A stretch of 64,000 bases of DNA from positions 1 through 64,000 of the forward strand of contig NZ_MVIH01000007.1 of assembly GCF_002086695.1 (NCBI RefSeq), given 5' to 3'. Of this stretch, positions 28,501-40,096 are shown one piece after another. The position numbers and the translations under genes are program-made. The notes under the pieces were generated by a model. It saw only the letters and a list, made by a program, of their open reading frames with translations, did not search any database and had not been told where the DNA came from. Origin of the DNA: Mycolicibacterium rhodesiae. Lineage in GTDB: Bacteria; Actinomycetota; Actinomycetes; Mycobacteriales; Mycobacteriaceae. Position 1 is the first letter of the stretch. The number at the start of each line of letters is the position of its first letter.

Positions 28501-31362
28501 GCCGTGACGGTCAATGCCGACGGCACCTACAGCTACACCCGGACGGCGGGTCTGGGTCACACGACCACGCCGAAAGATTCGTTCACCATCGTCGCGACGG
28601 AGATCGGTACCGGCAAGACGGTGACGATCGCGACGATCGCGGTTACACCGACAGTGTCCAATGTAGCGCCGGTGGGTAACGGTGTGACGACAGACTCTCC
28701 CGTTGGTGCGCCGACCTACAACGTATGGGGCGGTCCTTCCGACGAACAGCACACCACCGGCACGCTCCATGCGACGGATGCTGATGGCGATGCGGTGACG
28801 TTCACAGCTGGTACCTACGGGACCACCCAGGGCGGTTCGATCACGGTCAACGCGGACGGCACGTTCACCTACGACAACAGCAAGAGTGCGCTAGCCGGAA
28901 TCCACCAAAGTTACTGGCACACCCATGCGGCCGACGGCGATCCTGGTGACACATTCACGATCAATGTCAGCGACGGCTTCGGCGGCACCACCGCAGTGAC
29001 CTATGGGGTCCCGATCGCAAAGCTCAACGCGGCGCCGACGTTGAGCACGACGGTGGGTGGCAAGACCACATCGACGCTGGGTGTGGTGCGCGGCACCGTT
29101 TCCGGCGATGACGGTGACAATGACAGCCTGACCTACAGCCTGGTCGGTGCCACCGGTGGTTCGGTGTATTCGGCCAACGGCGGCATCGTCACCATGAGCG
29201 GTAACTCGTTCACCTACGTCCCGAAGGTCGGGGTGACCTCGGATACGTTCCAGGTCCAGGTCAACGACGGCCATGGCGGCACCGCGACGCAGACCATCAG
29301 CCTCGCCGGTCTGAGCACCCCGTCACCGACGACGAACATCGATACATCGGTCCTCGGTGTCGTGACCGGCAGGCTGAACGTTCCGTCGAGTGCCCCGACC
29401 AATGACGCCGGCCTCGGGCTGACGTACGGCGGCGGCGGCACCACCTCCAAGGGCAGCGTGGTGGTGAACTCTGACGGCACCTTCACCTACACACGCAACT
29501 CCGCTCTGGGGCACAGCCAGGCGCTAGCCGACACGTTCACCGTCACGGCGACCCTGGGTGGCAAGACGGTCACGATCGCGACGATCACCGTGACACCGAC
29601 AATCGACAACGCCGTGCCGGTCGCCGGCACAGCGACGGTGACATCGTCGGCGCTGACGTCCTCGGGAAGCAACCGAACTCAGACCACGTCGGGCACCCTC
29701 ACGGCAACCGACGCCAATGGCGACACGGTGACCTTCTCACCGGTGACAAACCAGGCCACCGCCGACGGCGGCACGATCACGATCAGCGCCAACGGCACCT
29801 ACACGTACACGATCACCAAGCCTGTCTCGTACTTCCATGACGCCGCCGTCATCGGTGCCAGCGGGAGTGCGATAACGGATACGTTCACCGTGGTGGCCAA
29901 CGATGGATTCAAGGGCACACCGACCCTGACGTACTCGATTTTGACCGAGAAGCAGAACGTGGTGCCGACGACAAGCAGTTCGATCAGCGGCGCCGACACT
30001 CTGGGTGTGGTGCGCGGCAGCGTCACGGGCATCGACGGCGACAGCGGCGAGACCTTCACCTACACCCTCGTCGGTGGCAGCCCCGCGAGCGGCAGCGCCG
30101 TCTCGTACATCACCACCAACGGCGGCCTCGTCATCATGACCGGCGCCAACACCTTCGCCTACGTCCCCAAGGTAGGTGTCACCTCTGATTCGTTCCAGAT
30201 AAAGGTCGACGACGGCCACGGCGGCTCCGCGACCCAGACTGTCAGCCTGACCGGCCTGACCACCCCATCACCGACGACGGGCGTGGCCAAGCCGTCCAAG
30301 GGCATCCAGACCGGCACGATCAGCATCCCGGCCACCACCGACACTACCGACCTCGGACTGACCTACAGCATCGCCGGCAACGGGTCCATGGGCACCGCAA
30401 CCCTGACCAACACCGGCGGTGTCTACACCTACACATACACGCGCACCGACAACGGCACCGATACGCTGTCGACAGTCACCACGGACTCGTTCACCATCCG
30501 GGCCACCGATGCCAGCGGCAAGACCGTCACTGTCGCCACGATCAACGTCGCCCCGACGAGCTACGCGAACAGCGCACCCGTTCTCGTCGTCAACGGTGTG
30601 ACGGGCACCGGTACCACCGCGTCGACGACAATGTCTGCGCCAGGCTCCTATAACACGAGTACGTACACGCAGACCCTGACCGGCATCACGATCACCGCCT
30701 CCGACGCCGACGGTGACGCGCTCAAGGTCAACAACAAGTACGACGGCACCGGAACGGCGGTCGCCTTGACGGCCGGTGCCACCATCAGCACGCGCAACGG
30801 TGGCACTGTTACCGTCAACGCGAATGGCACGCTGTCGTATTCGATTACCAAGACCAGCGCTGAGGTTAAGACGTACTACCACGGCGCCGCCAAGTACGGT
30901 GCGTCCGGCGACGCGGTCGCGGACTGGTTCAACGTGATCGTCACCGACGGTAATGGCGGCACCAGCACCGTGAAGGTGACAGTGCCGATCTGGGCGATCA
31001 ACAGTGCGCCAGTCATCACCTATGAGCGATACGATATCGCCACCGTTTACGGGGTCAGGGCCACCGATGCCGATACCGATAGCATCCCCAACACGGCTAA
31101 TCCCGCGACTGGTAATGCAGGTTACGTCATCACCACCTCTACCGGTAGCACGCGTGACTTCACCGTCGGTAGTTTGTCCTCGGGAGGTAACATCACGCAG
31201 CTGTCGTCGGGCCCATGGCCGCACACCATCAAGGTCTACGATGGCTACTATTTCGTGGTCAATGGCGTCGTCACCGGCCAGTTGGCGTATGGCGGGATGA
31301 GATGGAACAAGAACTCGGCAGGCGTGGCGCTTGTGGTGGATCCCTTGACCGGATCGAGTTGA
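25561..31362 (+). CDS. giant secreted repeat protein 2 (tandem beta-sandwich modules)
   Basis: This 1,933-residue paralogue of the preceding gene probably starts at TTG 25561. The start aligns with GTG of gene 1 (x-S-S-x-K) and has GGGAGA 4 bases upstream. Basic heptads and a hydrophobic core (ILAAAVGLGLAVSVG) form the export signal. A Ser/Thr/Pro-rich linker and the shared helical domain (about 200-430; FVPPFKMVDGAP) follow. Four long units then begin at 27181, 28135, 29077 and 30001. Each has an LGVVRG module (SANGGIV; PKVGVTSDSFQVLVNDGHGG), a short GTGPSKGAVTVNADGT-type module and a HATDADGD module. The C-terminus repeats the VYDGYYFVVNGVVTGQL motif. No sortase signal or membrane anchor is visible. 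Adhesin or matrix function is inferred. Confidence 0.85.
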   Translation: MSSKKHAARHRKLAGRHRKRAVGSGKRAARNGILAAAVGLGLAVSVGNGLAAASTDGSSNSGSSSASNSGSNSGHSSNSTRGPKNAGPARTRSTAKQPTSSDSNSGSSVAVRSSTMGRTASADSTVVATTTTITEPESSTTTTTVTDTVATPVTPTAATVDTATAAPAQDTPAAAPGTPTPGLVRKSTTARSAIAPSAAAYSMNGDLTAVQDGAGPITTPAQYDIQTTLDAWAAQLDALMAAPLTSNNGWLKFPVTFLNQFFKPSIVVDRLSYGLNGLATLMDQFVPPFKMVDGAPSTITQASVTAAVLAGAIVLFNTSQTVDIQHWIEEAVSLAGALQDIAANPVINGLTANDMDGVVGAARAAFLAPKTVLDMTIDLGKAPNPVSLAMYVVVVAIFRRFADVATDHQPVVTDMQQTSQHLPGASGTTVSGYVQFYDADGDPITSYGFTEPNDSRFTVTVVDGTNGRMNWTVWDWNPLGPSTPKTLTFTLTVLAQGDGQISVSKPYMPNGNETQKTVTVTVYYNQAIGTMTNTVNSTSGLGVVRGVVSSPTNPDNPTTYSLNGASGGSAYTANGGIVKLNSATGAYVYTPNRASSATTDSFQLTSTDSFGHTYTTSVTVPVSSASPVTTFNTRTGTVTGSLAIPTGGADVGLMNYSLGTGPDPARGAVTVNADGTFVYTRSSTAGSQPTTDSFTILGTDSSGKTVTVAMVNVNATLGNSAPVGTGLTTDSPVGAPTYNALGGPRDEQHTTGTLHATDADGDPVTFAAGTYTTAQGGSVAVTANGTFTYDKNVFAPLGIHNSYWHTHAVDGDPGDTFTINVTDSYGATTAVTYSVPIAKLNAPPTVDSGTINNKTTSGMGVVRGNIAGSDGDGDGLTYSMIGATGGSVYSANGGIVKINSNGTFTYTPKVGVTSDSFQVLVNDGHGGTTQATVNLTGLTTPSPTTNVNTGTPGKVTGQLGVPASESGLYTYSLGTGPSKGAVTVNADGTYSYTRTAGLGHTTTPKDSFTIVATEIGTGKTVTIATIAVTPTVSNVAPVGNGVTTDSPVGAPTYNVWGGPSDEQHTTGTLHATDADGDAVTFTAGTYGTTQGGSITVNADGTFTYDNSKSALAGIHQSYWHTHAADGDPGDTFTINVSDGFGGTTAVTYGVPIAKLNAAPTLSTTVGGKTTSTLGVVRGTVSGDDGDNDSLTYSLVGATGGSVYSANGGIVTMSGNSFTYVPKVGVTSDTFQVQVNDGHGGTATQTISLAGLSTPSPTTNIDTSVLGVVTGRLNVPSSAPTNDAGLGLTYGGGGTTSKGSVVVNSDGTFTYTRNSALGHSQALADTFTVTATLGGKTVTIATITVTPTIDNAVPVAGTATVTSSALTSSGSNRTQTTSGTLTATDANGDTVTFSPVTNQATADGGTITISANGTYTYTITKPVSYFHDAAVIGASGSAITDTFTVVANDGFKGTPTLTYSILTEKQNVVPTTSSSISGADTLGVVRGSVTGIDGDSGETFTYTLVGGSPASGSAVSYITTNGGLVIMTGANTFAYVPKVGVTSDSFQIKVDDGHGGSATQTVSLTGLTTPSPTTGVAKPSKGIQTGTISIPATTDTTDLGLTYSIAGNGSMGTATLTNTGGVYTYTYTRTDNGTDTLSTVTTDSFTIRATDASGKTVTVATINVAPTSYANSAPVLVVNGVTGTGTTASTTMSAPGSYNTSTYTQTLTGITITASDADGDALKVNNKYDGTGTAVALTAGATISTRNGGTVTVNANGTLSYSITKTSAEVKTYYHGAAKYGASGDAVADWFNVIVTDGNGGTSTVKVTVPIWAINSAPVITYERYDIATVYGVRATDADTDSIPNTANPATGNAGYVITTSTGSTRDFTVGSLSSGGNITQLSSGPWPHTIKVYDGYYFVVNGVVTGQLAYGGMRWNKNSAGVALVVDPLTGSS
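25585..25647 (+). repeat. three 21-bp tandem repeats encoding basic heptads (second copy)
   Basis: Units at 25585-25605, 25606-25626 and 25627-25647 encode RHRKLAG, RHRKRAV and GSGKRAA. The third unit has drifted. The arrangement matches the repeat in the paralogous gene. Confidence 0.7.
27181..30990 (+). repeat. four tandem super-repeats of about 920-955 bp
   Basis: LGVVRG-type (one MGVVRG) module starts lie at 27181, 28135, 29077 and 30001. The first three period lengths are 954, 942 and 924 bases, all multiples of three. Units 2 and 3 are the most alike; units 1 and 2 share the TTDSPVGAPTYN segment. The last unit diverges towards its end. Gene 1 has one comparable unit beginning at 24070. 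Confidence 0.75.
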
Positions 31363-31390
31363 CCTCGAACGCCACCAGGGTTTGGGTGCA

Positions 31391-31412
31391 CGTGCACGCC
31401 GCGGCGTGCACG
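31391..31412. terminator. 22-bp perfect palindrome after giant protein 2
   Basis: A perfect 22-bp GC-rich palindrome (arms CGTGCACGCCG) begins 28 bases after the stop codon of the giant gene. As RNA it forms a strong hairpin without a U-run. A terminator is the simplest reading. A protein-binding site is the alternative. Confidence 0.5.
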
Positions 31413-31919
31413 GCCGACGCGGGTTGATCTTATTTCCCAACGGTTTTCGCAACGCTGTCGTCGGCGTCGTTGACTCGGCCAGGCTATGCATTTCGCGTCT
31501 GGCGCAACCCCGTCCCCCTCTTGTGCAACTGGGCCGTCTGGCCCCGCGCCACCGAACAACATCCGCGGTCGCTGGAAGCCGCTCAAGATGCGCGTAAGTT
31601 ACTGTCCCGCAATGATTTAGGTATACCGCTGAGCCGGGCCCGATGCCATCCCCGGGCTGCTCCGCTGCGGTCGGAACATATCTGTCGTAGGCGGTGGATG
31701 CGGCGCCGGCGAACAACTGCTGCCCACGGTGACCGTGATCTGCGGCCCGACCCCGAGCGAGACTGTCGACATTTCCTAGGCCAGAGCTGCTCGTGTTGTT
31801 CGAGGCCGAGGCCTACACCCGCACGGTGCTGTGCGCATTCGAGGACGAAATGGAGGCCGTCGTCCCACACAACTCGCCTGCGCCACAGCCGAAGGGGCGA
31901 TGCCCAGAGGTACGACAGC
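31413..31919. other. non-coding stretch without a recognisable gene
   Basis: No frame on either strand gives a protein with plausible composition or family resemblance. Frames are short and rich in Arg, Pro and Ser. In related genomes small hypothetical genes lie between ribE and ribBA, so this could be their decayed remains. Confidence 0.5.
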
Positions 31920-32361
31920 TCGAGAGGTTCGGGGCCGCACTGTCGCGGGTCGCCTTGGTCTCGATGATGTCGGCCGCTGCGTCGGCGGTCAGCCCGCTCA
32001 GCAGCCGGCGTTGATCGTCGACCACCGGCAGCGCGGCCAGCTCGCAGTCGACCAGCGCCTAGGCGGCCTGCTCGGCGTCAATCAGGGGCGAACCCAGACC
32101 GGTTCCGCGCTGCTCAGGTCGGCGACCGGCTGGTCGGGCTGGGACTGCTCCAGGTCCTGGAATCAGGAACCAATCAGCTTGCGGTCGGCGTCGGTGACCG
32201 TGATCGTGTCCGGAATCGTGAACACGTCGGGGAGTACGTTGCGGCGACCGACTCCGCTGGCCACCGCAGCGAGTCGCGCAGAGTCCGCGGGTCCGTCCTG
32301 TCACGTACGTCACACCGCCCCGGCTGGCCTGCGGATACTTGCCGCTGAGCAGGACGGGCAA
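31920..32361 (-). pseudogene. decayed fragment of an MgtE-type magnesium transporter (CBS region)
   Basis: Read on the minus strand, the segment begins with LLSGKYPQASRGGVTYVT, which resembles the YPxxSAGGxMT motif before the CBS domains of MgtE. It continues with TITVTDADRKLIGS and then VADLSSAEPVWVRP. In another frame come LIDAEQAA, a stop, and ALVDCELAALPVVDDQRRLL followed by TADAAADIIETKATRD. An in-frame TGA at 32163-32165, a frameshift near 32085 and a TAG at 32059-32061 interrupt it. The cytoplasmic N domain start and the whole membrane domain are absent. It is a relic with no product. Confidence 0.6.
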
Positions 32362-32425
32362 TAGTTGAGCCCCCGAGGTGGTTCATACTGTCTGGTAGTA
32401 CAACAGCGGAAGTGAGCGGGCAAGG

Positions 32426-34626
<2,201 letters not shown>

Positions 34627-34640
<14 letters not shown>

Positions 34641-35097
34641 GTCTCATCACCACTTCGCCCGTTGCGCCACAATTCGGCACCTCGGTAAACCCCAGGCTCT
34701 CGTAGACCCTTCGCGCCGCGGCGTTGTCAGGCGCCATCCGCAGCGTGACGGTGCGCACTCCGCGCCTGCGGGCCCAATCCACCGCGGCGGCGACCAGCCT
34801 GCGGGCCAGCCCGCGTCCGCGTGCCGCCGGCTCGAGCCACAGGGAGTACACGTACGCCGCCTGAGCGCTCTCCTGATAGGCGGCGACCATCCCGACGAGG
34901 TTGCCGTCCAGCATCGCCACGAACTGCGCGTGGTCGCGCAGCCGCCGGCGCCAGTCGGTCGCGGTGAACCGGGCTTCGGCGAGGTATTGCTTGTCGGTCG
35001 TCCCGAACGTCTCGGTGAGCGCGCGCAGCCTCAGTTCGGCGAACTGTTCCCAGTCCGACTCGGTGAGTCGAGTGATGCGCGCTGCTGGCACGCCCAC
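34627..35097 (-). CDS. GNAT family N-acetyltransferase
   Basis: The 156-residue protein has the acetyl-CoA motif A in [20 protein letters not shown] and the motif B end [15 protein letters not shown] enzymes acetylate amines on small molecules or proteins; the substrate here is unknown. The start is uncertain because GTG codons at 35097 and 35091 are equally good and no ribosome binding site is visible. It is divergent from uvrC, with about 40 bases between them. Confidence 0.82.
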
Positions 35098-35137
35098 GAC
35101 GGTAGTGCCTGTCGGCGCTCGGACTAACCTTGTGGAC

Positions 35138-37150
35138 GTGCCCGACCCGTCGACATACCGCCCGGCGCCCGGGTCCATTCCGGTGGAGCCGGGGGTTTAC
35201 CGATTCCGCGATCCGCATGGCCGGGTGATCTACGTCGGGAAGGCGAAAAGCCTGCGCCCGCGGCTGACGTCGTACTTCCAGGACATCTCCGCCCTGCACC
35301 CGCGCACCCGCCAGATGGTGACCACCGCGGCCAAGGTCGAGTGGACGGTGGTCAACACCGAGGTCGAAGCCCTGCAGCTGGAATACAACTGGATCAAGGA
35401 GTTCGACCCGCGGTTCAACGTCCGGTACCGCGACGACAAGTCTTACCCGGTGCTGGCGGTGACGCTCAACGAGGAGTACCCGCGACTGTTCGTTTACCGC
35501 GGTCCGCGCCGCAAGGGCGTGCGGTACTTCGGTCCGTATTCGCATGCCTGGGCCATCCGGGAGACCCTTGACCTGCTCACCCGGGTCTTTCCCGCCCGCA
35601 CCTGTTCGGCCGGAGTGTTCAAGCGGCACAGCCAGATCGAGCGCCCGTGCCTGCTGGGCTACATCGACAAGTGTTCGGCGCCGTGCGTCGGGCGGGTCAG
35701 CGCGGAGGAGCACCGCAAGATCGTGCTGGACTTCTGTGACTTCCTGTCCGGCAAGACCGACCGCTTCGCCCGTGAACTCGAACTCGAGATGAACGCGGCG
35801 TCCGCCGAATTGAACTTCGAGCGGGCTGCCCGGTTGCGCGACGACATCGGCGCGCTCAAGCGGGCGCTGGAGAAGCAGGCTGTGGTGCTCGGGGACGGGA
35901 CCGACGCCGACGTCGTGGCGTTTGCCGACGACGATCTGGAGGCCGCCGTCCAGGTCTTCCACGTCCGGGGCGGCCGGGTGCGTGGCCAGCGCGGCTGGGT
36001 CGTCGAAAAGCCTTCGGATCCCGGCGAATCGGCCGAAGGGCGGCTGGTCGAACAATTCCTCACCCAGTTCTACGGTGACCAGGCCGAGTTGGGCTTCGAA
36101 ACCAACCAAGCCGCAGACGAATCCACCAATCCGGTGCCGCGCGAAGTGCTGGTGCCCTGCCTGCCGCCCAACGCCGACGAGCTGGCTGACTGGCTTTCCG
36201 GGTTACGCGGGTCGCGGGTGGCGCTACGAGTGCCGCGGCGCGGTGACAAGAAAGCGCTGGCCGATACCGTGCAGCGCAACGCGAAAGAGGCGTTGCAGCA
36301 GCACAAGCTCAAGCGCGCAGGCGACTTCACCGCCAGATCGGCTGCGCTGCAGAACATTCAGGAATCGCTCGGCCTGGCCGATGCGCCGCTGCGCATCGAA
36401 TGCGTCGACATCAGCCATGTGCAGGGCACCGATGTGGTGGCCTCCATGGTGGTGTTCGAGGACGGTCTGCCGCGCAAGTCGGACTACCGGCACTTCGCCA
36501 TCCGGGAGGCCGCGGGCGAGGGCCGCTCCGACGACGTCGCCTCGATCGCCGAGGTGACTCGGCGGCGGTTCGCCCGACACGTCCACGAACAGCAGCAGCC
36601 CCTCGACGAGCTGGCCCCCGAGGGCAAATCGCGCAAGTTCGCATACCCGCCGAACCTGTACGTCGTCGACGGGGGCGCTCCCCAGGTCAACGCCGCCCAA
36701 GCCGTGCTCGACGACCTCGGTGTCGCCGATGTCGCCGTGATCGGTCTGGCGAAGCGCCTCGAGGAGGTGTGGGTGCCTGCCGAACCGGAGCCGCTGATAC
36801 TCCCACGCAACAGTGAAGGGCTCTATCTGTTGCAGCGGGTCCGCGACGAAGCCCACCGCTTCGCCATCGCGTACCACCGGAGCAAGCGTTCGAAGCGGAT
36901 GACGGCCTCGGCGCTGGACTCCGTGCCCGGGCTCGGGGAGATCCGGCGCAAGGCGCTGGTGAGCCACTTCGGGTCGCTGGCCCGACTGCGTCAGGCCAGT
37001 GTCGAAGAAATCACCACCGTGCCGGGCATCGGCACCGCGACCGCCGCCGCGGTGCTGGAAGCGCTAGGCGTGACGGTGGATTCACCGGTATCGGCTGCAC
37101 CGGGAGAGCCGGTCGGCGAGGATCAGTCTGCTGAACAGGCGACGCGATGA
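35138..37150 (+). CDS. uvrC: excinuclease ABC subunit C
   Basis: UvrC makes both incisions in nucleotide excision repair. The 670-residue protein has the GIY-YIG nuclease (GVY 19-21, YVGKAKSL from 32) and the UVR UvrB-binding helix pair ([20 protein letters not shown]). The RNase H-like endonuclease core ([32 protein letters not shown]) and two C-terminal helix-hairpin-helix motifs ([24 protein letters not shown]) complete it. I chose GTG 35138, giving MPDPSTYRP as in the M. tuberculosis protein; GTG 35132 is two codons earlier. It starts the uvrC-rapZ-yvcK-whiA operon. Confidence 0.96.
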   Translation: MPDPSTYRPAPGSIPVEPGVYRFRDPHGRVIYVGKAKSLRPRLTSYFQDISALHPRTRQMVTTAAKVEWTVVNTEVEALQLEYNWIKEFDPRFNVRYRDDKSYPVLAVTLNEEYPRLFVYRGPRRKGVRYFGPYSHAWAIRETLDLLTRVFPARTCSAGVFKRHSQIERPCLLGYIDKCSAPCVGRVSAEEHRKIVLDFCDFLSGKTDRFARELELEMNAASAELNFERAARLRDDIGALKRALEKQAVVLGDGTDADVVAFADDDLEAAVQVFHVRGGRVRGQRGWVVEKPSDPGESAEGRLVEQFLTQFYGDQAELGFETNQAADESTNPVPREVLVPCLPPNADELADWLSGLRGSRVALRVPRRGDKKALADTVQRNAKEALQQHKLKRAGDFTARSAALQNIQESLGLADAPLRIECVDISHVQGTDVVASMVVFEDGLPRKSDYRHFAIREAAGEGRSDDVASIAEVTRRRFARHVHEQQQPLDELAPEGKSRKFAYPPNLYVVDGGAPQVNAAQAVLDDLGVADVAVIGLAKRLEEVWVPAEPEPLILPRNSEGLYLLQRVRDEAHRFAIAYHRSKRSKRMTASALDSVPGLGEIRRKALVSHFGSLARLRQASVEEITTVPGIGTATAAAVLEALGVTVDSPVSAAPGEPVGEDQSAEQATR

Positions 37151-38064
37151 CAGATCACAGCACAGACGAAGAGATGCACACCGCCCACACCGGCGAGGAT
37201 TCCGGTATCGACGTGGTGTTGGTGACGGGCCTGTCCGGGGCCGGCCGAGGAACCGCGGCCAAGGTGCTCGAAGACCTGGGCTGGTACGTCGCCGACAATC
37301 TGCCGCCCGAACTCATCGCCCGGATGGTGGACTTCGGCCTCACCGCCGGATCGCGGATCACCCAGCTGGCAGTGGTGATGGACGTCCGGTCCCGAGGGTT
37401 CACCGGGGATCTGGACTGGGTACGCAACGAGCTGGTGACCCGCGGAATCCATCCGCGGGTGTTGTTCATGGAGGCCTCCGACGACATCCTGGTCCGCCGC
37501 TACGAGAACAACCGGCGCAGTCATCCGCTGCAGGGCAACCAAACGCTGGCCGAAGGGATTGCGGCCGAGCGGGCCATGCTTGCCCCGGTGCGGGCGTCGG
37601 CGGATCTGGTCATCGACACCTCGACCCTGTCCGTGCACGGCCTGCGCGAGAGCATCGAACGCGCCTTCGCGGGACAGACCGTCGCGCAGACCAGCGTCAC
37701 GGTCGAGTCATTCGGGTTCAAGTACGGCCTGCCGATGGACTCCGACATGGTGATGGACGTCCGCTTCCTGCCCAACCCGCACTGGGTGGACGAGCTGCGG
37801 TCGCACTCGGGCCAGCACCCGGCGGTTCGGGATTACGTCCTTGGCCAACCCGGTGCCGCAGAGTTCCTGCAGACCTACCATCAGCTGCTGAGGCTGGTCG
37901 TCGAGGGCTACAGCCGGGAGGGGAAGCGCTACATGACCGTGGCCATCGGCTGCACCGGCGGCAAGCACCGCAGTGTGGCGATGGCCGAGGCGCTCGCCGG
38001 ACTGCTGGAGAACCACGAGCACCTCACTGTTCGCGTCCTGCACCGCGATCTGGGTCGCGAATGA
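37147..38064 (+). CDS. rapZ: RNase adapter RapZ / nucleotide-binding protein YvcJ
   Basis: RapZ/YvcJ proteins bind nucleotides and, in E. coli, direct RNase E to the GlmZ small RNA in response to glucosamine-6-phosphate. The 305-residue protein has the N-terminal P-loop at about 28-36. This reads GLSGAGRGT, with arginine instead of the usual lysine. The conserved C-terminal part holds [29 protein letters not shown] and [11 protein letters not shown]. It overlaps uvrC and yvcK by 4 bases each. A role in amino-sugar or cell-wall regulation in mycobacteria is inferred. Confidence 0.93.
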   Translation: MTDHSTDEEMHTAHTGEDSGIDVVLVTGLSGAGRGTAAKVLEDLGWYVADNLPPELIARMVDFGLTAGSRITQLAVVMDVRSRGFTGDLDWVRNELVTRGIHPRVLFMEASDDILVRRYENNRRSHPLQGNQTLAEGIAAERAMLAPVRASADLVIDTSTLSVHGLRESIERAFAGQTVAQTSVTVESFGFKYGLPMDSDMVMDVRFLPNPHWVDELRSHSGQHPAVRDYVLGQPGAAEFLQTYHQLLRLVVEGYSREGKRYMTVAIGCTGGKHRSVAMAEALAGLLENHEHLTVRVLHRDLGRE

Positions 38065-39122
38065 CACGCATCGTCGCCCTCGGCGGTGGCCATGGTCTGT
38101 ACGCGACGCTGTCCGCGGCACGCCGGTTGACGCCGCACGTCACTGCGGTGGTCACGGTCGCCGACGACGGTGGTTCCTCTGGACGGTTGCGTAGCGAGCT
38201 CGACATCATCCCGCCAGGCGACCTGCGAATGGCCTTGGCGGCGTTGGCATCTGATAGTCCGCACGGGCGGTTGTGGGCCACCATCATCCAGCACAGGTTC
38301 GGTGGCAGCGGCGCACTGGCCGGACATCCGATCGGCAACCTGATGCTGGCGGGCCTCAACGAATTGCTGGCCGATCCGGTGGCCGCGCTCGACGAGTTGG
38401 GCCGCATCCTCGGCGTCAAGGGCCGGGTGCTGCCGATGTGCCCGATCGCGCTGCAGATCGAAGCCGACGTCGCCGGACTGGAAGGTGATCCCCGGATGAG
38501 CCGGGTGATCCGCGGTCAGGTGGCCGTCGCGACGACGCCGGGCAAGGTCCGCCGGGTGCGTCTGCTGCCCGGCGACCCGCCGGCCACCCGCCAGGCCGTC
38601 GACGCGATCATGAACGCCGACCTGGTGGTGCTCGGACCGGGCTCCTGGTTCACCAGCGTGATCCCGCACGTGCTGGTGCCGGAACTGGCCGCCGCGTTGA
38701 CAGCGACCACCGCCCGTCGTGCCCTTGTGCTCAATCTGGCCGCCGAGCCGGGGGAGACCGCGGGCTTCTCCGCCGAACGGCATCTGCACGTTCTCGCACA
38801 GCATGCGCCGGGCTTCTCGGTCCATGAGATCGTGGTCGACGCCACCCGCGTCCCGTCTGACCGGGAGCGTGACCAACTGCGCCGTACCGCAAGCCTGCTG
38901 GAAGCTTCAGTTCAGTTTGCCGACGTGACCAGACCTGGTACACCTTTACATGACCCGGCCAAGCTGGCTGCAGCGCTTGACGGTGTGCGCACCCGAAATT
39001 CGGAGACCGCGCCGCCTTCCCCTCCACCTGCTGCATCCGTGCAGGCCGGCGGAGGGCGACAGGGGGATGGGGTGCAGGACCCGACTGGCAACGGACCGAG
39101 AGGTGACGACCTGTGGCGATGA
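38061..39122 (+). CDS. yvcK: gluconeogenesis factor / YvcK family protein (CuvA)
   Basis: YvcK (CuvA in mycobacteria) binds UDP-sugars and is needed for growth on gluconeogenic carbon and for correct peptidoglycan synthesis. The 353-residue protein begins with [20 protein letters not shown] and has the conserved [14 protein letters not shown]. Further motifs are [24 protein letters not shown] and [13 protein letters not shown]. About 35 Pro/Gly-rich residues are added at the C-terminus. It sits between rapZ and whiA with overlapping ends, the order conserved in Gram-positive bacteria. Confidence 0.95.
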   Translation: MTRIVALGGGHGLYATLSAARRLTPHVTAVVTVADDGGSSGRLRSELDIIPPGDLRMALAALASDSPHGRLWATIIQHRFGGSGALAGHPIGNLMLAGLNELLADPVAALDELGRILGVKGRVLPMCPIALQIEADVAGLEGDPRMSRVIRGQVAVATTPGKVRRVRLLPGDPPATRQAVDAIMNADLVVLGPGSWFTSVIPHVLVPELAAALTATTARRALVLNLAAEPGETAGFSAERHLHVLAQHAPGFSVHEIVVDATRVPSDRERDQLRRTASLLEASVQFADVTRPGTPLHDPAKLAAALDGVRTRNSETAPPSPPPAASVQAGGGRQGDGVQDPTGNGPRGDDLWR

Positions 39123-40096
39123 CTGCCGAGGTGAAGGACGAACTCAGCCGGCTGGCCGTCAATTCCGTGAGCGCACGCCGGGCCGAGGTGGCCTCGCTGT
39201 TGCGATTCGCCGGTGGCCTGCACATCGTGTCGGGCCGAGTCGTGGTCGAAGCCGAGGTGGACCTGGGCATCATCGCCCGGCGGCTGCGCAAGGACATCTA
39301 CGACCTGTACGGCTACAACGCGGTGGTGCACGTGCTGTCGGCCAGCGGCATCCGCAAGAGCACCCGGTATCTGGTGCGGGTCGCCAAGGACGGTGAGGCG
39401 CTGGCGCGTCAGACAGGTCTGCTGGACATGCGTGGCCGGCCGGTGCGCGGCCTGCCCGCGCAGGTGGTCGGCGGCAGCGTCGGCGACGCCGAGGCGGCGT
39501 GGCGGGGTGCGTTCCTCGCGCATGGCTCGCTGACCGAGCCGGGGCGGTCGTCGGCGCTCGAAGTCAGTTGTCCCGGACCGGAAGCCGCGCTGGCTCTGGT
39601 GGGTGCGGCCCGGCGGCTCGGAGTCAGCGCGAAGGCGCGGGAGGTGCGGGGCACCGACCGGGTCGTGGTGCGCGACGGCGAGGCCATCGGTGCGTTGTTG
39701 ACCCGGATGGGCGCCCAGGACACCCGGCTCACGTGGGAGGAACGGCGGATGCGCCGCGAGGTGCGCGCCACCGCGAACCGGCTGGCCAATTTCGATGACG
39801 CGAACCTGCGCCGCTCGGCGCGCGCCGCGGTCGCCGCAGCGGCTCGCGTGGAGCGGGCGTTGGAGATCCTCGCCGACACGGTGCCCGACCACCTGGCGGC
39901 GGCGGGCAAGCTCCGGGTCGAACACCGGCAGGCGTCGCTGGAGGAACTGGGCCGGCTCGCCGACCCGCCGATGACCAAAGATGCTGTGGCCGGGCGTATT
40001 CGGCGTCTGTTGTCGATGGCCGACCGCAAAGCCAAGCAGGACGGTATCCCGGACACCGAGTCGGCTGTGACGCCCGATCTGCTGGAAGACGCTTAA
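39113..40096 (+). CDS. whiA: sporulation-type regulator WhiA
   Basis: WhiA is a DNA-binding protein with a LAGLIDADG-like N-terminal domain and a C-terminal helix-turn-helix. In Streptomyces it controls sporulation genes; in non-sporulating actinobacteria it affects division. The 327-residue protein has [31 protein letters not shown] and the HTH end ([20 protein letters not shown]). GTG 39113 has GAGAGG 9 bases upstream; ATG 39119, which overlaps the yvcK stop, is the alternative. It shares 4 bases (TTAA) with the convergent MOSC gene. Confidence 0.95.
   Translation: MAMTAEVKDELSRLAVNSVSARRAEVASLLRFAGGLHIVSGRVVVEAEVDLGIIARRLRKDIYDLYGYNAVVHVLSASGIRKSTRYLVRVAKDGEALARQTGLLDMRGRPVRGLPAQVVGGSVGDAEAAWRGAFLAHGSLTEPGRSSALEVSCPGPEAALALVGAARRLGVSAKAREVRGTDRVVVRDGEAIGALLTRMGAQDTRLTWEERRMRREVRATANRLANFDDANLRRSARAAVAAAARVERALEILADTVPDHLAAAGKLRVEHRQASLEELGRLADPPMTKDAVAGRIRRLLSMADRKAKQDGIPDTESAVTPDLLEDA

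Noticed and set aside
27181..30990. A CRISPR array or non-coding satellite
   Set aside because: The repeats are long, in frame, protein-coding and lack short identical repeats with unique spacers.
31470..32364. Plus-strand frames of 165 and 177 codons in the gap before ribBA
   Set aside because: Their composition is Arg/Ser/Pro-rich without motifs, and the second is antisense to the mgtE relic.
32300..32425. An FMN riboswitch upstream of ribBA
   Set aside because: None of the conserved RFN segments are present and the upstream sequence is a decayed mgtE fragment.
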